From a bacterium (GTDB lineage: Bacteria; Joyebacterota; Joyebacteria; Joyebacterales; Joyebacteraceae), in NCBI GenBank assembly GCA_025782395.1, contig JALGZD010000211.1, positions 1 to 64,000 of the forward strand: a DNA stretch of 64,000 bases, read 5' to 3'. Under the pieces are notes generated by a model. It did no database searches and was not told the DNA's origin. It saw only the letters and a program-made list of their open reading frames with translations. Shown piece by piece: positions 47,958 through 57,240 of the stretch. The position numbers and the translations under genes were made by a program. Each line of letters begins with the position of its first letter. Within the stretch, counting starts at the first letter, position 1.

Positions 47958-48632
47958 ATGAAGAGATTTGCGGTGATAGGCCTTGGGCTTCTCGGTCGCA
48001 CCGTAGCACGGGATCTGGCGGGTCGAGGAGTTGAGGTGATCGCTATCGATCGCGATCAGGAACTCGTTCAGGCGATTGCGGATGAGGTCACGCTGGCGGT
48101 CCGCCTGGATTCCACAAACCGGGAAGCACTGTTGCGGCAAGGGGTGGACAAGGTGGACGCGGCGCTCGTCGCCATAGGGGAAAACTTCCAGGCAGCAGTG
48201 CTTACTACGGCCATCCTCAAGGAATTCGGGATTGAGCGCGTGATCTCACGCGCCGTCACGGAGGAGGAAGCTCGGATTCTCAAGCTTGTGAATGCGGACG
48301 AGGTAGTCCTCGTTGAGGAGCTCGTGGCGCGCAAGCTCGCCCAGGGGATGACGACGCCGAGCTTGGTCGATATGGTCAAGTTGTCGCCCGGTATCAGTCT
48401 TGCCAAGATCACGGCGGCGCAGGAGATGTGGGGAAAGACGCTGGCGTCGCTGAGATTCCGGCAGCGGTACAGGCTGAACGTCGTTGCCGTGATCAAGCCG
48501 GAGGGCGTGGACCGGGGGAGTCCGGAGACGCTTCTGCTCGATCCGGAGGCGGTTATCAACGAGGGGGATGTCCTTCTCGTGAACGGTCCGGATGAGGCCA
48601 TCGAGCGACTGGCAGCCAGTGACACCGACTAG
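47958..48632 (+). CDS. trkA: TrkA/KtrA-type potassium uptake regulator
   Basis: 224-residue protein with one RCK-N domain (Rossmann GLGLLGRTV near residues 8-16, then VEVIAIDRDQELV) and a C-terminal TrkA-C domain (about 145-224). It binds nucleotides and gates the upstream trkH channel. The size fits KtrA rather than the duplicated E. coli TrkA. ATG 47958 follows GGAGGTAACC. An in-frame start at 47937 would add seven residues. Confidence 0.93.
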   Translation: MKRFAVIGLGLLGRTVARDLAGRGVEVIAIDRDQELVQAIADEVTLAVRLDSTNREALLRQGVDKVDAALVAIGENFQAAVLTTAILKEFGIERVISRAVTEEEARILKLVNADEVVLVEELVARKLAQGMTTPSLVDMVKLSPGISLAKITAAQEMWGKTLASLRFRQRYRLNVVAVIKPEGVDRGSPETLLLDPEAVINEGDVLLVNGPDEAIERLAASDTD

Positions 48633-48684
48633 GACAGGCAGCATCAGCAGAAGGCGACAGCGCTTGGATTCATCCGGAGGTTAG

Positions 48685-49980
48685 ATGAGGCAGCGTTACT
48701 ACATTGAGGATATCGGCGAGTATGTGAACTGTGAGGTCACGCTCGAGGGTTGGCTCACCGGCAAGCGGTCGAGCGGCAAGATACTCTTCCTCCAGTTCCG
48801 CGACGGGACCGGATTCATTCAGTGTGTGGCGAGCAAGACAGACGTTGGAGACGAAGCGTTTGCGTCAGCGGACGGCCTGACTGTGGAATCGTCCCTCATA
48901 GTGACCGGAGTGGTCAAAGAGGACAGGCGCGCTCCTGGAGGCTACGAGCTTTCTGTGACAGGATTCAAAGCCGTGCAGGTTGCGGAGGAGTACCCGATCG
49001 GTCGCAAGGAGCACGGGGACGCTTTCCTTCTCGATCACCGCCACCTCTGGATACGCTCCTCACGACAGTTCGCGATCCTGCGAATCAGGGCGACCGTGAT
49101 ATCGGCAGCGCGCGACTATTTCGACTCTCGTGGCTACACAATGCTCGACACGCCGATCCTGACTCCCGCGGCGTGCGAGGGAACCACAACGCTCTTTGCG
49201 ACCGACTATTTCGGCGAGAGCGCTTACCTCACGCAGAGCGGGCAGCTCTACAACGAGGCGACGGCGATGGCGTTTGGGAAGGTCTACTGTTTCGGGCCGG
49301 CGCTCCGGGCCGAGAAGAGCAAGACCAGGCGTCATCTGACTGAATTCTGGCAGATAGAGCCGGAGATTGCGTACGCCGATCTGGGCGACATCATGGACGT
49401 CCAGGAAGAGCTGCTATCGGAGATTGTGGCTCGGGTTCTGAAGGACCGGGCGCGCGAACTTGGGATGCTGAAACGTGATACTGCCGTGCTGGCGCGTGTC
49501 CAGGCGCCGTTTCCGCGCGTGACCTATACGGAAATGGTGGATCTTCTCAGCAAGAACGGCGTTGAGTTCGAGTGGGGGAACGACTTCGGCGCGGATCACG
49601 AGACCGTGATGTCGCGGACTTTCGACCGTCCATTCATGGTGACGCATTTCCCGAAGAGCGTGAAGCCGTTCTACATGGAGATCGACCCCGACGATGAGCG
49701 CCTGACGCTATCTGTCGATATGCTTGCGCCGGAGGGCTACGGTGAGATCGTCGGCGGAGGGCAGCGGGTCACCGATCTCGCCACGCTCGAACGGTCTATC
49801 GATGAGGGAGCCCTGCCGCGGGCCGACTACGAGTGGTACGTAGACTTGAGGCGTTTTGGCTCAGTGCCGCACGCTGGTTTCGGTCTTGGCATTGAACGGG
49901 TGGTCGCCTGGATATGTGGAATCCACCACCTGCGCGAGACGATTCCGTTCCCGCGCATGCTCAACCGGCTTCGCCCATAG
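48685..49980 (+). CDS. asnS: Asparaginyl-tRNA synthetase
   Basis: 431-residue class II synthetase. The N-terminal OB fold binds the anticodon, and the catalytic domain shows [34 protein letters not shown] (motif 2 region) and [15 protein letters not shown] (motif 3). The QxxLYNE pattern separates AsnRS from AspRS. Normal length. Ends facing glnA; no hairpin is obvious in the 103-bp convergent gap. Confidence 0.96.
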   Translation: MRQRYYIEDIGEYVNCEVTLEGWLTGKRSSGKILFLQFRDGTGFIQCVASKTDVGDEAFASADGLTVESSLIVTGVVKEDRRAPGGYELSVTGFKAVQVAEEYPIGRKEHGDAFLLDHRHLWIRSSRQFAILRIRATVISAARDYFDSRGYTMLDTPILTPAACEGTTTLFATDYFGESAYLTQSGQLYNEATAMAFGKVYCFGPALRAEKSKTRRHLTEFWQIEPEIAYADLGDIMDVQEELLSEIVARVLKDRARELGMLKRDTAVLARVQAPFPRVTYTEMVDLLSKNGVEFEWGNDFGADHETVMSRTFDRPFMVTHFPKSVKPFYMEIDPDDERLTLSVDMLAPEGYGEIVGGGQRVTDLATLERSIDEGALPRADYEWYVDLRRFGSVPHAGFGLGIERVVAWICGIHHLRETIPFPRMLNRLRP

Positions 49981-50083
49981 CGGCTGCATTCCCCGTAGAG
50001 GCGCGTCCCGTGTTCATGCGCGAAACGCCGCGTCGGCCCTTTGCGCCGCTACCTGCGATCGAAGACCGACGTTTCCGTCATAG

Positions 50084-51538
50084 CTAGCAGTCGAAGAACA
50101 GGTCGTACTCGAACGGGTGAGGCCTCGTGCGGACTTCTTCGGCCTCGCGCCTCTTCAGGTCTATCCAGACTGAGATGAAGTCCTTGGGGAAGATGCCGCT
50201 TTCGGTGAGGAACGCGGAGTCGCGCTCCAGATCGTCGAGTGCCTCCTCGAGTCGTGAAGGGAGCGGGACTATCTTGTTTCGCTCGCTTAGTGGGAGCGAG
50301 CTCAGATTGACGTCGAATGGGCCGAACCCGTTGTCACGGGGATCGTGGCGCCTCTCCATGCCGTCGAGACCGGCAGCCAGGAGGGCGGCCATGGTGAGAT
50401 AGGGGTTCCCTGTGGCGTCGGAGGGGCGGAACTCCACGGTCTTGGAGTCGGGCGTGGTCGCGTATGCCGGGATGCGAATGGCCGCGCTTCTGTTTGCCGC
50501 CGAGAAAAAGAGGTTTGTGGGAGCCTCGAATCCCGGGCGCAAACGCCGGTAGGAGTTCGTGCTCGGGTTGGTGATGGCGGCAAGCGCACGGCCATGATCC
50601 AGGATGCCACCGATGAAGTAGAGAGCCTTCTCGGAGAGACCCGCGTAACCGGACTCGTCATGAAAGAGCGGACGTCCGTCACGCGTCAGCTTGACGTGGA
50701 AATGCATGCCGCTTCCGCTCTCGGTGGCGAGCGGTTTGGGCATGAACGTGGCCGCCTTGCCCCACTGAGAGGCCGTGTTGCGGACGATGTACTTGGCCAG
50801 CATCAGATGGTCCGCGGCCTCGATGAGCGACTCCGGGAGGACCTCGATCTCCACCTGGCCGGGGGCGCCGTTCTCATGGTGGTGGTACTTGACAGGGATG
50901 CCTGCCTTCTGCATGTGTAGCGTCATCTCGTTTCTGAGATCGAAGCTCATGTCGGACGGCGGAACCACGTGATAACCACAGCCCCGACGGATGCGGTAGC
51001 CGGGTTGCTCATCGAGTTCCGGGTGCGTCCACGCAGCTTCATCTGAGAAGACCTCGTAGTGAGCTCCGCTCGGTCCCTCAGCATACGAAACTCTGGAGAA
51101 CAGATAAAACTCAAGCTCGGGGCTCCAGAGGCTCACATCGGCGTGGCCGGATGCGGCAAGTACTTCTTCCGCCTTGGCTGCGATGATCCGCGGGTCCCGC
51201 GAGAACGGGCTGCGCGAGTCGGCCTCCGCTGCCGTGGCAACAAGCACGGCCGTCGGATGATCTGCGAACGGATCGATGCTCGCAGTCGTGAAATCAGGGA
51301 GGAGCACCATGTCTCCCCGCTCGACGGTCTTGAAGCCCGCCACGCTCGAACCGTCGAAACCTACCCCGGATGTGAAAAGCTCCGATCGGACAGAGCTCAA
51401 GGGAAGAGTGACGTGGTGCCAGCGCCCCGGGAGATCGGTGAACCTGAGATCGAGGAAGGCAACGGGTGAGTCCTCAAGAATCTTCAGCAACTCCTCCGGG
51501 TTTCCGGACTCTCTGAGCTTACGGGTGAGTTCACTCAC
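50084..51538 (-). CDS. glnA: Glutamine synthetase, type I
   Basis: 484-residue GSI. Beta-grasp and catalytic domains with GFDGSSVAGF, YHHHENGAPGQVEIEV, GSGMHFHVKL, FSAANRSAAIRIP and VEFRPSDATGNPYL. It makes glutamine from glutamate and ammonia. In place of the adenylylated Tyr of E. coli (NLYDLPP) the sequence has NLSSLPL, with Ser413, so control by adenylylation is unlikely. GTG 51538 follows GGAGAG; an earlier in-frame ATG at 51592 adds 18 residues. Promoter at 51629-51657. Confidence 0.95.
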   Translation of the reverse strand: MSELTRKLRESGNPEELLKILEDSPVAFLDLRFTDLPGRWHHVTLPLSSVRSELFTSGVGFDGSSVAGFKTVERGDMVLLPDFTTASIDPFADHPTAVLVATAAEADSRSPFSRDPRIIAAKAEEVLAASGHADVSLWSPELEFYLFSRVSYAEGPSGAHYEVFSDEAAWTHPELDEQPGYRIRRGCGYHVVPPSDMSFDLRNEMTLHMQKAGIPVKYHHHENGAPGQVEIEVLPESLIEAADHLMLAKYIVRNTASQWGKAATFMPKPLATESGSGMHFHVKLTRDGRPLFHDESGYAGLSEKALYFIGGILDHGRALAAITNPSTNSYRRLRPGFEAPTNLFFSAANRSAAIRIPAYATTPDSKTVEFRPSDATGNPYLTMAALLAAGLDGMERRHDPRDNGFGPFDVNLSSLPLSERNKIVPLPSRLEEALDDLERDSAFLTESGIFPKDFISVWIDLKRREAEEVRTRPHPFEYDLFFDC

Positions 51539-51628
51539 TGCGGTCTCTCCGATGTTGCGTGGACTGTTTGGGAACAAGAGGGCGTGGCTCAATGAGCCGC
51601 GCCCTCGAAGCAGCTAACTACCAACAAT

Positions 51629-51657
51629 ATTATACCCGGAAACGCGGGGTGGGTCAA
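51629..51657 (-). promoter_or_regulatory. Sigma70-type promoter of glnA
   Basis: On the minus strand, TTGACC (51657-51652), 17 bp, and a perfect TATAAT (51634-51629). The leader is about 85 nt to GTG 51538. No sigma-54-type -24/-12 element was noticed here, despite rpoN in the window. Confidence 0.8.
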
Positions 51658-51732
51658 TCTCCAGCAGGAGGAGCGTTCTTCCTCACCATGGGGTCGGGGT
51701 GGGCCTTTCCGGGCTCATTTGGCAGAAGCAGC

Positions 51733-51762
51733 TTGACACTTCGATTCCTGGACGGTTAGATT
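51733..51762 (+). promoter_or_regulatory. Candidate promoter of cyclophilin operon
   Basis: TTGACA (51733-51738), 18 bp, TAGATT (51757-51762). Divergent from the glnA promoter in a 278-bp shared region (51539-51816), which shows no gene. Confidence 0.5.
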
Positions 51763-51816
51763 GGAGTCAGAAAATGGGTGATTATGCGTACCAGAGTGTA
51801 GAAGAGGGGGGATCGA

Positions 51817-52539
51817 ATGTTCCACGCGAGAAGAGTGCTTGGGCTTGCGGTGTTGACGGTGATTCTGCTGGCGGCAAACGGGTGTTCGACGACGGCGGAT
51901 GGAGAGGATCAGCCGGGCATCAGCGCTCGGCAAGAGGTAGTGCAAAAGGATGCGCCGATCCAGGAGAGTGCGCATGAGGAGGCTGAGCTGGTGACTGCTA
52001 CCCTGACTTACTTCGATGAGAGCGGAGTCCAGAAGACAATGAAGGTGCCATACCTCCCGGCAGGGCAGAAGATCGCGACGATCGAGACCAGCAAGGGAAC
52101 GATGAAAGTCGCCCTCTGGGAGGACAAGGCGCCGAACACAGTGATCAATTTCGCTCATCTCGCAAACAGCGGTCGCTACGACGGCGTGGAATTCCACCGA
52201 GTGATAGCAGGGTTCATGGCACAGACGGGTGACGTTGAGCATAAGGGTGGCTTTGGAGGACCGGGGTACTCCATACCTGCCGAGTTTGACGACAGCCTGA
52301 CACATGTTCGGGGCGTTGTCTCGATGGCGCGATCTACTGATCCTGATTCCGCCGGCAGCCAGTTCTTCATCATGCTGGCGGCGGCACCGCACCTCGATGG
52401 GAAATACACGGCGTTCGGCGAGGTCATCGAAGGCCTTGACGTGATCGATGAGATCAAGAAGGGCACCGGCGGTAACGGTGCGCTGGACGATCCCGACACA
52501 ATCATCAGGCTGCGCGTCGAAAGCGTAACTGCGGAGTAG
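51817..52539 (+). CDS. Cyclophilin-type peptidyl-prolyl isomerase lipoprotein
   Basis: 240-residue PPIase. N-terminal signal with a lipobox ending at C23 (AANGC), then about 60 residues of linker and the cyclophilin domain: GTMKVALWEDKAPNTV, VEFHRVIAGFMAQTGD, GSQFFIMLAAAPHLDGKYTAFG. Envelope folding helper. It is likely first in a run with the two TPR genes. Confidence 0.94.
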   Translation: MFHARRVLGLAVLTVILLAANGCSTTADGEDQPGISARQEVVQKDAPIQESAHEEAELVTATLTYFDESGVQKTMKVPYLPAGQKIATIETSKGTMKVALWEDKAPNTVINFAHLANSGRYDGVEFHRVIAGFMAQTGDVEHKGGFGGPGYSIPAEFDDSLTHVRGVVSMARSTDPDSAGSQFFIMLAAAPHLDGKYTAFGEVIEGLDVIDEIKKGTGGNGALDDPDTIIRLRVESVTAE

Positions 52540-52579
52540 CTACAGCGCCGCCTCCGGCGGTAGCGTGGAGGTCGTCTTG

Positions 52580-53224
52580 ATGATGCGTTTCGCATGTGTG
52601 CTGGTTTTCGCGTTCGCGATAGCTGTTCTGCCCGGCGTCTCCTCCGAAGCAGACGTGATTTCGGATGCCGGAGGAGCTGAGAGTCCGGAGGATGTTCTTC
52701 TCAGAATAGGTGAGCTTACGGGTCGCATCGCGGACAACCCAAAGGATGTCGAGCTTCTGATCGAACTGGGCAACATCTACTACGAGATGAACATGCTTGA
52801 CGACGCGCTCGCGACATACATCACGGTGACGGAGATAGACTCGACGCATGCGGGCGCCAGATTGAATCTCGGGACGCTGTACACGGATATGGGCGAGCTC
52901 GGAGAGGCTGTTCACGAACTCGAGCTGGCCCTTGGGTTAGATCCCGAGAATCCCATGATCGTGACAAACCTTGGTAGCGCATACTACGGTCAGCGACGCT
53001 ATTCCGACGCGGTCGACATGTACCGTGTCGCGCTTCACATGGATCCTGACAACGTGGAAGCGCACTTCAACCTGGGTGTCGCCTTCGCGGACGGGCAGGT
53101 TTTCGATGAGGCTGTTCGGGAGTGGGAGAAGGTAATAGAGTTGTCTCCCGGAAGTGCGGCAGCCAACATCTGCAAAGAGAATATCCTGATGATCAACGAG
53201 TTCCGCGGCGACGGGAAACCGTAG
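52580..53224 (+). CDS. Exported TPR-repeat protein
   Basis: 214-residue protein with an N-terminal hydrophobic signal segment (residues about 1-20) and about four TPR repeats over residues 50-195, as in ELLIELGNIYYEMNMLDDAL and VTNLGSAYYGQRRYSDAV. TPR proteins act as scaffolds; partner unknown. ATG 52580 follows GGAGG by eight bases; TTG 52577 and GTG 52565 are possible. Confidence 0.88.
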   Translation: MMRFACVLVFAFAIAVLPGVSSEADVISDAGGAESPEDVLLRIGELTGRIADNPKDVELLIELGNIYYEMNMLDDALATYITVTEIDSTHAGARLNLGTLYTDMGELGEAVHELELALGLDPENPMIVTNLGSAYYGQRRYSDAVDMYRVALHMDPDNVEAHFNLGVAFADGQVFDEAVREWEKVIELSPGSAAANICKENILMINEFRGDGKP

Positions 53225-53263
53225 GCCGGCTGAGTCTTCCTGCGGACCGTGCTGAGAGGGGCA

Positions 53264-54442
53264 ATGATGACAAAGAAACCCATGGTTGTTCGTCTGTTGG
53301 TTCTTCTTGTCGTGGGTTCTGTCTGTCTGGCTCTGGGCGGCTGTATGACCCCGGCGCCGACAACGGACGAGGTCACGATCACCATTGAAGGATCGGGGGG
53401 GGCATCTTCTCCGCAGGCCGCTGTGACACCGGCTGAGAAGGCGTACCACAGTGCTACGGAGTTCTATCGGGTGCGCGAGCTCGGTAAAGCGATTGAGAAC
53501 TTCGAGAGGGCGAGGGAACTCGACCCGGGCTATGTGGAGCCTCTCTACGGACTCGGACGCATCTACCTTGTCGACACGCAGGAATTCGAGAAGGCACTGG
53601 AGATGTATGAACTTGCTCGGGATCTGGCTCTCGACGACCCGTACTCTCATTCATCTTTGGCCTACGCGTACTTCGTGATGGGTAGGTATCAGGAGTCGGT
53701 CGATACGTACGTCGAAGCAGTGCAGCTGAATCCCGACGATGCCGACGCGTTTCTCAACCTGGGATACGCATACGAGAAGATGCAGATGCACCTGGGAGCG
53801 ATAGAGGCCTATCGCCGCGCTCAGGAACTGATGCCCGACGATACTCGCGCGTCGCAGTCACTGGCCCACCTCTACTACAGGGCGGGAATCTACGACCAGG
53901 CGATAGCGGCTTACGAGAAGGTCCGGATCCGAGGATCGGCCAGCGCGTACACGCTTTCGACGCTGGGCTTCCTCTACATGAAGATCGGCAATCTGGACAG
54001 GGCGGAAACCCTGTTCCTGGCCGTTCTTCAGCAAACGCCCGGAGACGTCACGGCCAGGGCCAACCTCGCCGGCGTGTACAGAGACAAGGGTGATTACGGG
54101 AAGACTGTGGAGCAGTACGAGCTCCTGCTCCAGGAGCGGCCGGACGATGTGTCGTACCTTCTTGCTCTTGCCGACGCGTACAACGAGGCAGGCCAATACG
54201 CCTCTGCGATCATCACTGCGAAGCATGTACTTGGACTGAGAGCCGGGTCCGGCAGTGCGTACATCGCGTGGGCGAAGGCCCTCGAGAAGCAGGGGAACTA
54301 CGAGGGTGCGATCGCAAAGCTCGAACAGGCGAAGAGCGATCCAGAGTGGCGAAGCCACGCGATCCTGGAGATCGAGCGTCAGCACCAGCTGATCGAGATC
54401 AGGGAGCAAAAAGAGGCCCGCGACCGCTGGAACCAGGGCTAG
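53264..54442 (+). CDS. TPR-repeat lipoprotein
   Basis: 392-residue lipoprotein with lipobox LGGC (C27) and about nine TPR-like units from residue 60 to 380, as in PLYGLGRIYLVDTQEFEKAL. Similar arrays are found in secretion and envelope-assembly lipoproteins. Function unknown. ATG 53264 follows GAGAGGGG; GTG 53249 adds five residues. It lies 39 bp after the smaller TPR gene. Confidence 0.88.
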   Translation: MMTKKPMVVRLLVLLVVGSVCLALGGCMTPAPTTDEVTITIEGSGGASSPQAAVTPAEKAYHSATEFYRVRELGKAIENFERARELDPGYVEPLYGLGRIYLVDTQEFEKALEMYELARDLALDDPYSHSSLAYAYFVMGRYQESVDTYVEAVQLNPDDADAFLNLGYAYEKMQMHLGAIEAYRRAQELMPDDTRASQSLAHLYYRAGIYDQAIAAYEKVRIRGSASAYTLSTLGFLYMKIGNLDRAETLFLAVLQQTPGDVTARANLAGVYRDKGDYGKTVEQYELLLQERPDDVSYLLALADAYNEAGQYASAIITAKHVLGLRAGSGSAYIAWAKALEKQGNYEGAIAKLEQAKSDPEWRSHAILEIERQHQLIEIREQKEARDRWNQG

Positions 54443-54572
54443 CAGATCAGTGGAGTTCGGGGAGTCCACCGGAGCTACGGTGTCCCGAGCGAGGAGATCT
54501 GAGAGGCAACATCGGCCGGTCCGGAAGCGGGCTGGCCACTCTCTCGGGGAACAAAGACCCCGGAGGTGCGCG

Positions 54573-55739
54573 ATGGGTGTCATCTACATGGACTACAACG
54601 CGACAACGCCTGCCGATCCCCGGGTCGTGGAGGCGATGCTACCGTATTTCACGGAGAGGTTCGGCAACCCCTCCAGTCCATACGGTCTGGCCCACAAGTC
54701 TCGCGCAGCCGTCGAACGGGCGCGCGAGCAGATGGCTTCCGGTCTTGGCTGCAGATCCTCGGAAGTGGTTTTCACGAGCGGTGGGTCGGAGTCGGACAAC
54801 AGTGCGATCAAGGGTGTGGCGTTCGCGCATCTGCCGGAACGCGGACACATCATCACGAGCGCGATCGAGCATCATGCAGTTCTCTTGACATGTGAGTATC
54901 TGGAGAAGGAGTTCGGCTTCTCTGTCACCTATCTGCCCGTGGATGCCGACGGCTTGGTAGATGCAAAGGACGTGAGGCGGGCGGTGCGGGATGACACATG
55001 GTTGATAAGTGTCATGTATGTGAACAACGAAGTCGGAACCATCCAGCCTCTGAAGGAGATAGCCGATATCGCCCGGGAGCACGGGATCACGTTTCACACG
55101 GACGCGGTACAGGCAATCGGGAAAATCCCTGTGGATGTGGATGCGCTCGGAGTCGACCTTCTCTCACTGTCGGCACACAAGCTCTACGGTCCAAAGGGTG
55201 TAGGCGCGCTCTACGTGCGAGCCGGAACGCGAATGCACCCGCTCGTGCACGGAGGTAGTCACGAGCGCGGGATGCGGGCGGGTACGGAGAATGTTCCCGG
55301 CATCGTCGGCCTCGGCAAGGCAGTTGAACTCGCCGTCGACGAGATGGAGATAGAGACCGCGCGCCTGACGCCCCTCCGCGACCGCCTGGAGAAGACACTC
55401 CTGAGTGAGATCTCCGGCGTGGCGCTGAATGGTCACAGGGAGAAGCGAATCCCAAGCACCGCGAATCTGTCCTTCCTGTTTGTCGAGGGCGAGAGCATCG
55501 TGCTGAGTCTTGACATGGAGGGGGTAGCGGTCTCTACGGGATCGGCCTGCACGACCGACGCAGCCGGTCCTTCCCATGTCCTAGCGGCAATGGGGATCAA
55601 GCCGAACGTGGCACAGGGCTCTGTCCGCTTCGGCCTGGGGAGACACACCCGTGAAGCAGATGTGGATCGCGTCCTCTCGCTGATGCCGGGTATTGTCGAG
55701 CGTCTCAGGGCGATCTCACCCTTGAGAGACAGAGCCTAG
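54573..55739 (+). CDS. Cysteine desulfurase (NifS/IscS type)
   Basis: 388-residue PLP enzyme supplying sulfur for Fe-S clusters and thiolation. N-terminus VIYMDYNATTP, PLP lysine K203 in SLSAHKLYGPKG, and the persulfide Cys326 in STGSACTT. The active loop resembles the NifS/IscS group. No iscU or nfu-like scaffold follows. ATG 54573 follows GGAGG; an upstream in-frame start at 54450 is not conserved. Confidence 0.94.
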   Translation: MGVIYMDYNATTPADPRVVEAMLPYFTERFGNPSSPYGLAHKSRAAVERAREQMASGLGCRSSEVVFTSGGSESDNSAIKGVAFAHLPERGHIITSAIEHHAVLLTCEYLEKEFGFSVTYLPVDADGLVDAKDVRRAVRDDTWLISVMYVNNEVGTIQPLKEIADIAREHGITFHTDAVQAIGKIPVDVDALGVDLLSLSAHKLYGPKGVGALYVRAGTRMHPLVHGGSHERGMRAGTENVPGIVGLGKAVELAVDEMEIETARLTPLRDRLEKTLLSEISGVALNGHREKRIPSTANLSFLFVEGESIVLSLDMEGVAVSTGSACTTDAAGPSHVLAAMGIKPNVAQGSVRFGLGRHTREADVDRVLSLMPGIVERLRAISPLRDRA

Positions 55740-55745
55740 CCACTG

Positions 55746-56708
55746 ATGAACCGCAGATCACATTCAGGTCTGATTCCCGGGAGGGTGCTCGTCGCCCTCC
55801 TGCTGATTCTAGGTGCGGCTTCAGCAGCTGTGGACGAAGAACGATGGGAGAAGGTCCGGGCTGGTGGAGTGATTGTACTCTTTTCTGAGGCGGATGCTCG
55901 AGGGGCTGCGCGCGCTGGCAAGATCATCGATGCGACAATGCAGCAACTCCTGGAGGACATGTCGCTCGAAGGACTCGGCCCCGTCCGCGTCATCATTGCT
56001 GAGAGCGACGAAGAGTTCGCTGAGCTGACGGATGGAGGAGTCCCCGACTGGGGCGTTGGCTGCGCGATCGCGAATCGAGATCTCATCGTCCTCAAGAGCC
56101 CGCGAATCGTGACCTATCCACTTCAGATGGAGAAGGTGGTGGTTCACGAACTGGCTCACATAGCGACCGCACGAGTCCTTGGATCTGTGCGTGTGCCGCG
56201 GTGGTTCGACGAGGGAGTTGCGATGACCGTGGCCGGGCAGTGGCGACTCAGTCAGTCGAGTGCGATGGCAAGTGCAGTGCTGTTCAATCGGCTGATTCCT
56301 CTGGCAGAACTGGAAGGACGATTTCCGGAGGGGATTCAGGAGGCGCGACTCGCATATGCTGAGAGCTTCCGTGCCGTGGAGTTTCTGAGGTCGGCGACAG
56401 AACACGAGCATGTGGGCGGCCTTGTGAATGCCGTGAGAGTTGCCGGTTCCTTTGATGCGGCGCTCGATGGTCGGATGGGTATGACACGGGCCGGCTTCTA
56501 CGCTGCGGCCGATGAGTTCTTCGAAGAGAGGTTCGGAATCGGTCTCTTGCTCACCGGGTGGAATCCAGTCCTTCTGGCGGCGGGGCTTCTGGCTGTTCTT
56601 GCTGCCGTACTCCGGGTCCGCGGGAGAAGGCGGAAGCTGAGGGAATGGGAGAGAGAGGAACGGGTCGGGACACGGGTCGAGCGTCGGGGCAACCGATCCT
56701 GGCAGTAG
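55746..56708 (+). CDS. Membrane-anchored MA-type metallopeptidase (HExxH)
   Basis: 320-residue protein. Signal peptide-like N-terminus (about 12-28), and a gluzincin-type zinc site H134-E135-LA-H138 with a likely third ligand E156 in PRWFDEGVA. A single transmembrane segment (about 266-287) is followed by a basic tail. The catalytic domain should face outward. Substrate unknown. It begins six bases after the cysteine desulfurase gene. Confidence 0.85.
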   Translation: MNRRSHSGLIPGRVLVALLLILGAASAAVDEERWEKVRAGGVIVLFSEADARGAARAGKIIDATMQQLLEDMSLEGLGPVRVIIAESDEEFAELTDGGVPDWGVGCAIANRDLIVLKSPRIVTYPLQMEKVVVHELAHIATARVLGSVRVPRWFDEGVAMTVAGQWRLSQSSAMASAVLFNRLIPLAELEGRFPEGIQEARLAYAESFRAVEFLRSATEHEHVGGLVNAVRVAGSFDAALDGRMGMTRAGFYAAADEFFEERFGIGLLLTGWNPVLLAAGLLAVLAAVLRVRGRRRKLREWEREERVGTRVERRGNRSWQ

Positions 56709-56712
56709 CGGT

Positions 56713-56741
56713 TTGACAGCTACACTCCACATTGCTATACT
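56713..56741 (+). promoter_or_regulatory. Promoter of the tRNA cluster
   Basis: Perfect TTGACA (56713-56718), 17 bp, TATACT (56736-56741) with TGC before the -10. Transcription would start about 5 bases before the first tRNA. Confidence 0.8.
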
Positions 56742-56753
56742 GCGTGAGCGAGG

Positions 56754-56840
56754 GGAGGGCTAGTCCTAATTGGTAAGGCAGCGGTCTTGAAAACCGCCGG
56801 GTTTGCGCCCTTGGGGGTTCGAGTCCCTCGCCCTCCGCCA
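56754..56840 (+). tRNA. tRNA-Ser (anticodon TGA)
   Basis: 87-nt class II tRNA with CCA encoded. Acceptor GGAGGGC pairs with GCCCTCC; anticodon stem GCGGT/ACCGC around loop CTTGAAA gives TGA at 56788-56790; a variable arm GGG...CCC and T-arm GGTTCGAGTCC are present. Reads UCA and related Ser codons. Confidence 0.95.
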
Positions 56841-56870
56841 TGACAAGTGACATAGGCGAACACGCGCGAT

Positions 56871-56960
<90 letters not shown>

Positions 56961-56970
56961 GACCAGTAGA

Positions 56971-57047
56971 GCGCCCATAGCTCAATTGGATAGAGCATCT
57001 GACTACGGATCAGAAGGTTGGGGGTTCGAGTCCTCCTGGGCGTACCA
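56971..57047 (+). tRNA. tRNA-Arg (anticodon ACG)
   Basis: 77-nt tRNA with CCA. Acceptor GCGCCCA; anticodon stem TCTGA/TCAGA around CTACGGA gives ACG (needs A34 to inosine by TadA). T-arm GGGGGTTCGAGTCCTCC. Reads CGU, CGC and CGA. Confidence 0.96.
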
Positions 57048-57052
57048 GAGTG

Positions 57053-57095
57053 CATCCCCGAATCGCTTGCGACTCGGGGATGTCTGTCTGTTGGG
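57053..57095 (+). terminator. Terminator of the tRNA cluster
   Basis: Stem CATCCCCGA (57053-57061) with TCGGGGATG (57074-57082); the loop contains a further TCGC/GCGA stem. A T-rich tail TCTGTCTGTT follows. Confidence 0.75.
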
Positions 57096-57114
57096 GTGGT
57101 TGCACTGTTCGGTG

Positions 57115-57143
57115 TTGACTTCTCAGGGGACCTTGGATATGGT
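57115..57143 (+). promoter_or_regulatory. Candidate promoter of orphan lipoprotein gene
   Basis: TTGACT (57115-57120), 17 bp, TATGGT (57138-57143). Lies between the tRNA terminator and the gene at 57241. Confidence 0.5.
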
Positions 57144-57240
57144 GTTCGCGCCGGAGGACTTGTCGATTTGAGACACGAGGGCTATTGTGAGGGATGGAGG
57201 CTTGCTCGGAGGCCGGGTTCCTGAGACTGGAGGTGCGAAG

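Noticed and set aside
46729-48009. 426-codon open frame on the minus strand across trkH
   Set aside because: Antisense to trkH, low-complexity charged composition, no ribosome binding site or family match.
50084-51657. Sigma-54 promoter for glnA
   Set aside because: No GG...GC -24/-12 pattern was seen with correct spacing, while a strong TTGACC-17-TATAAT is present.
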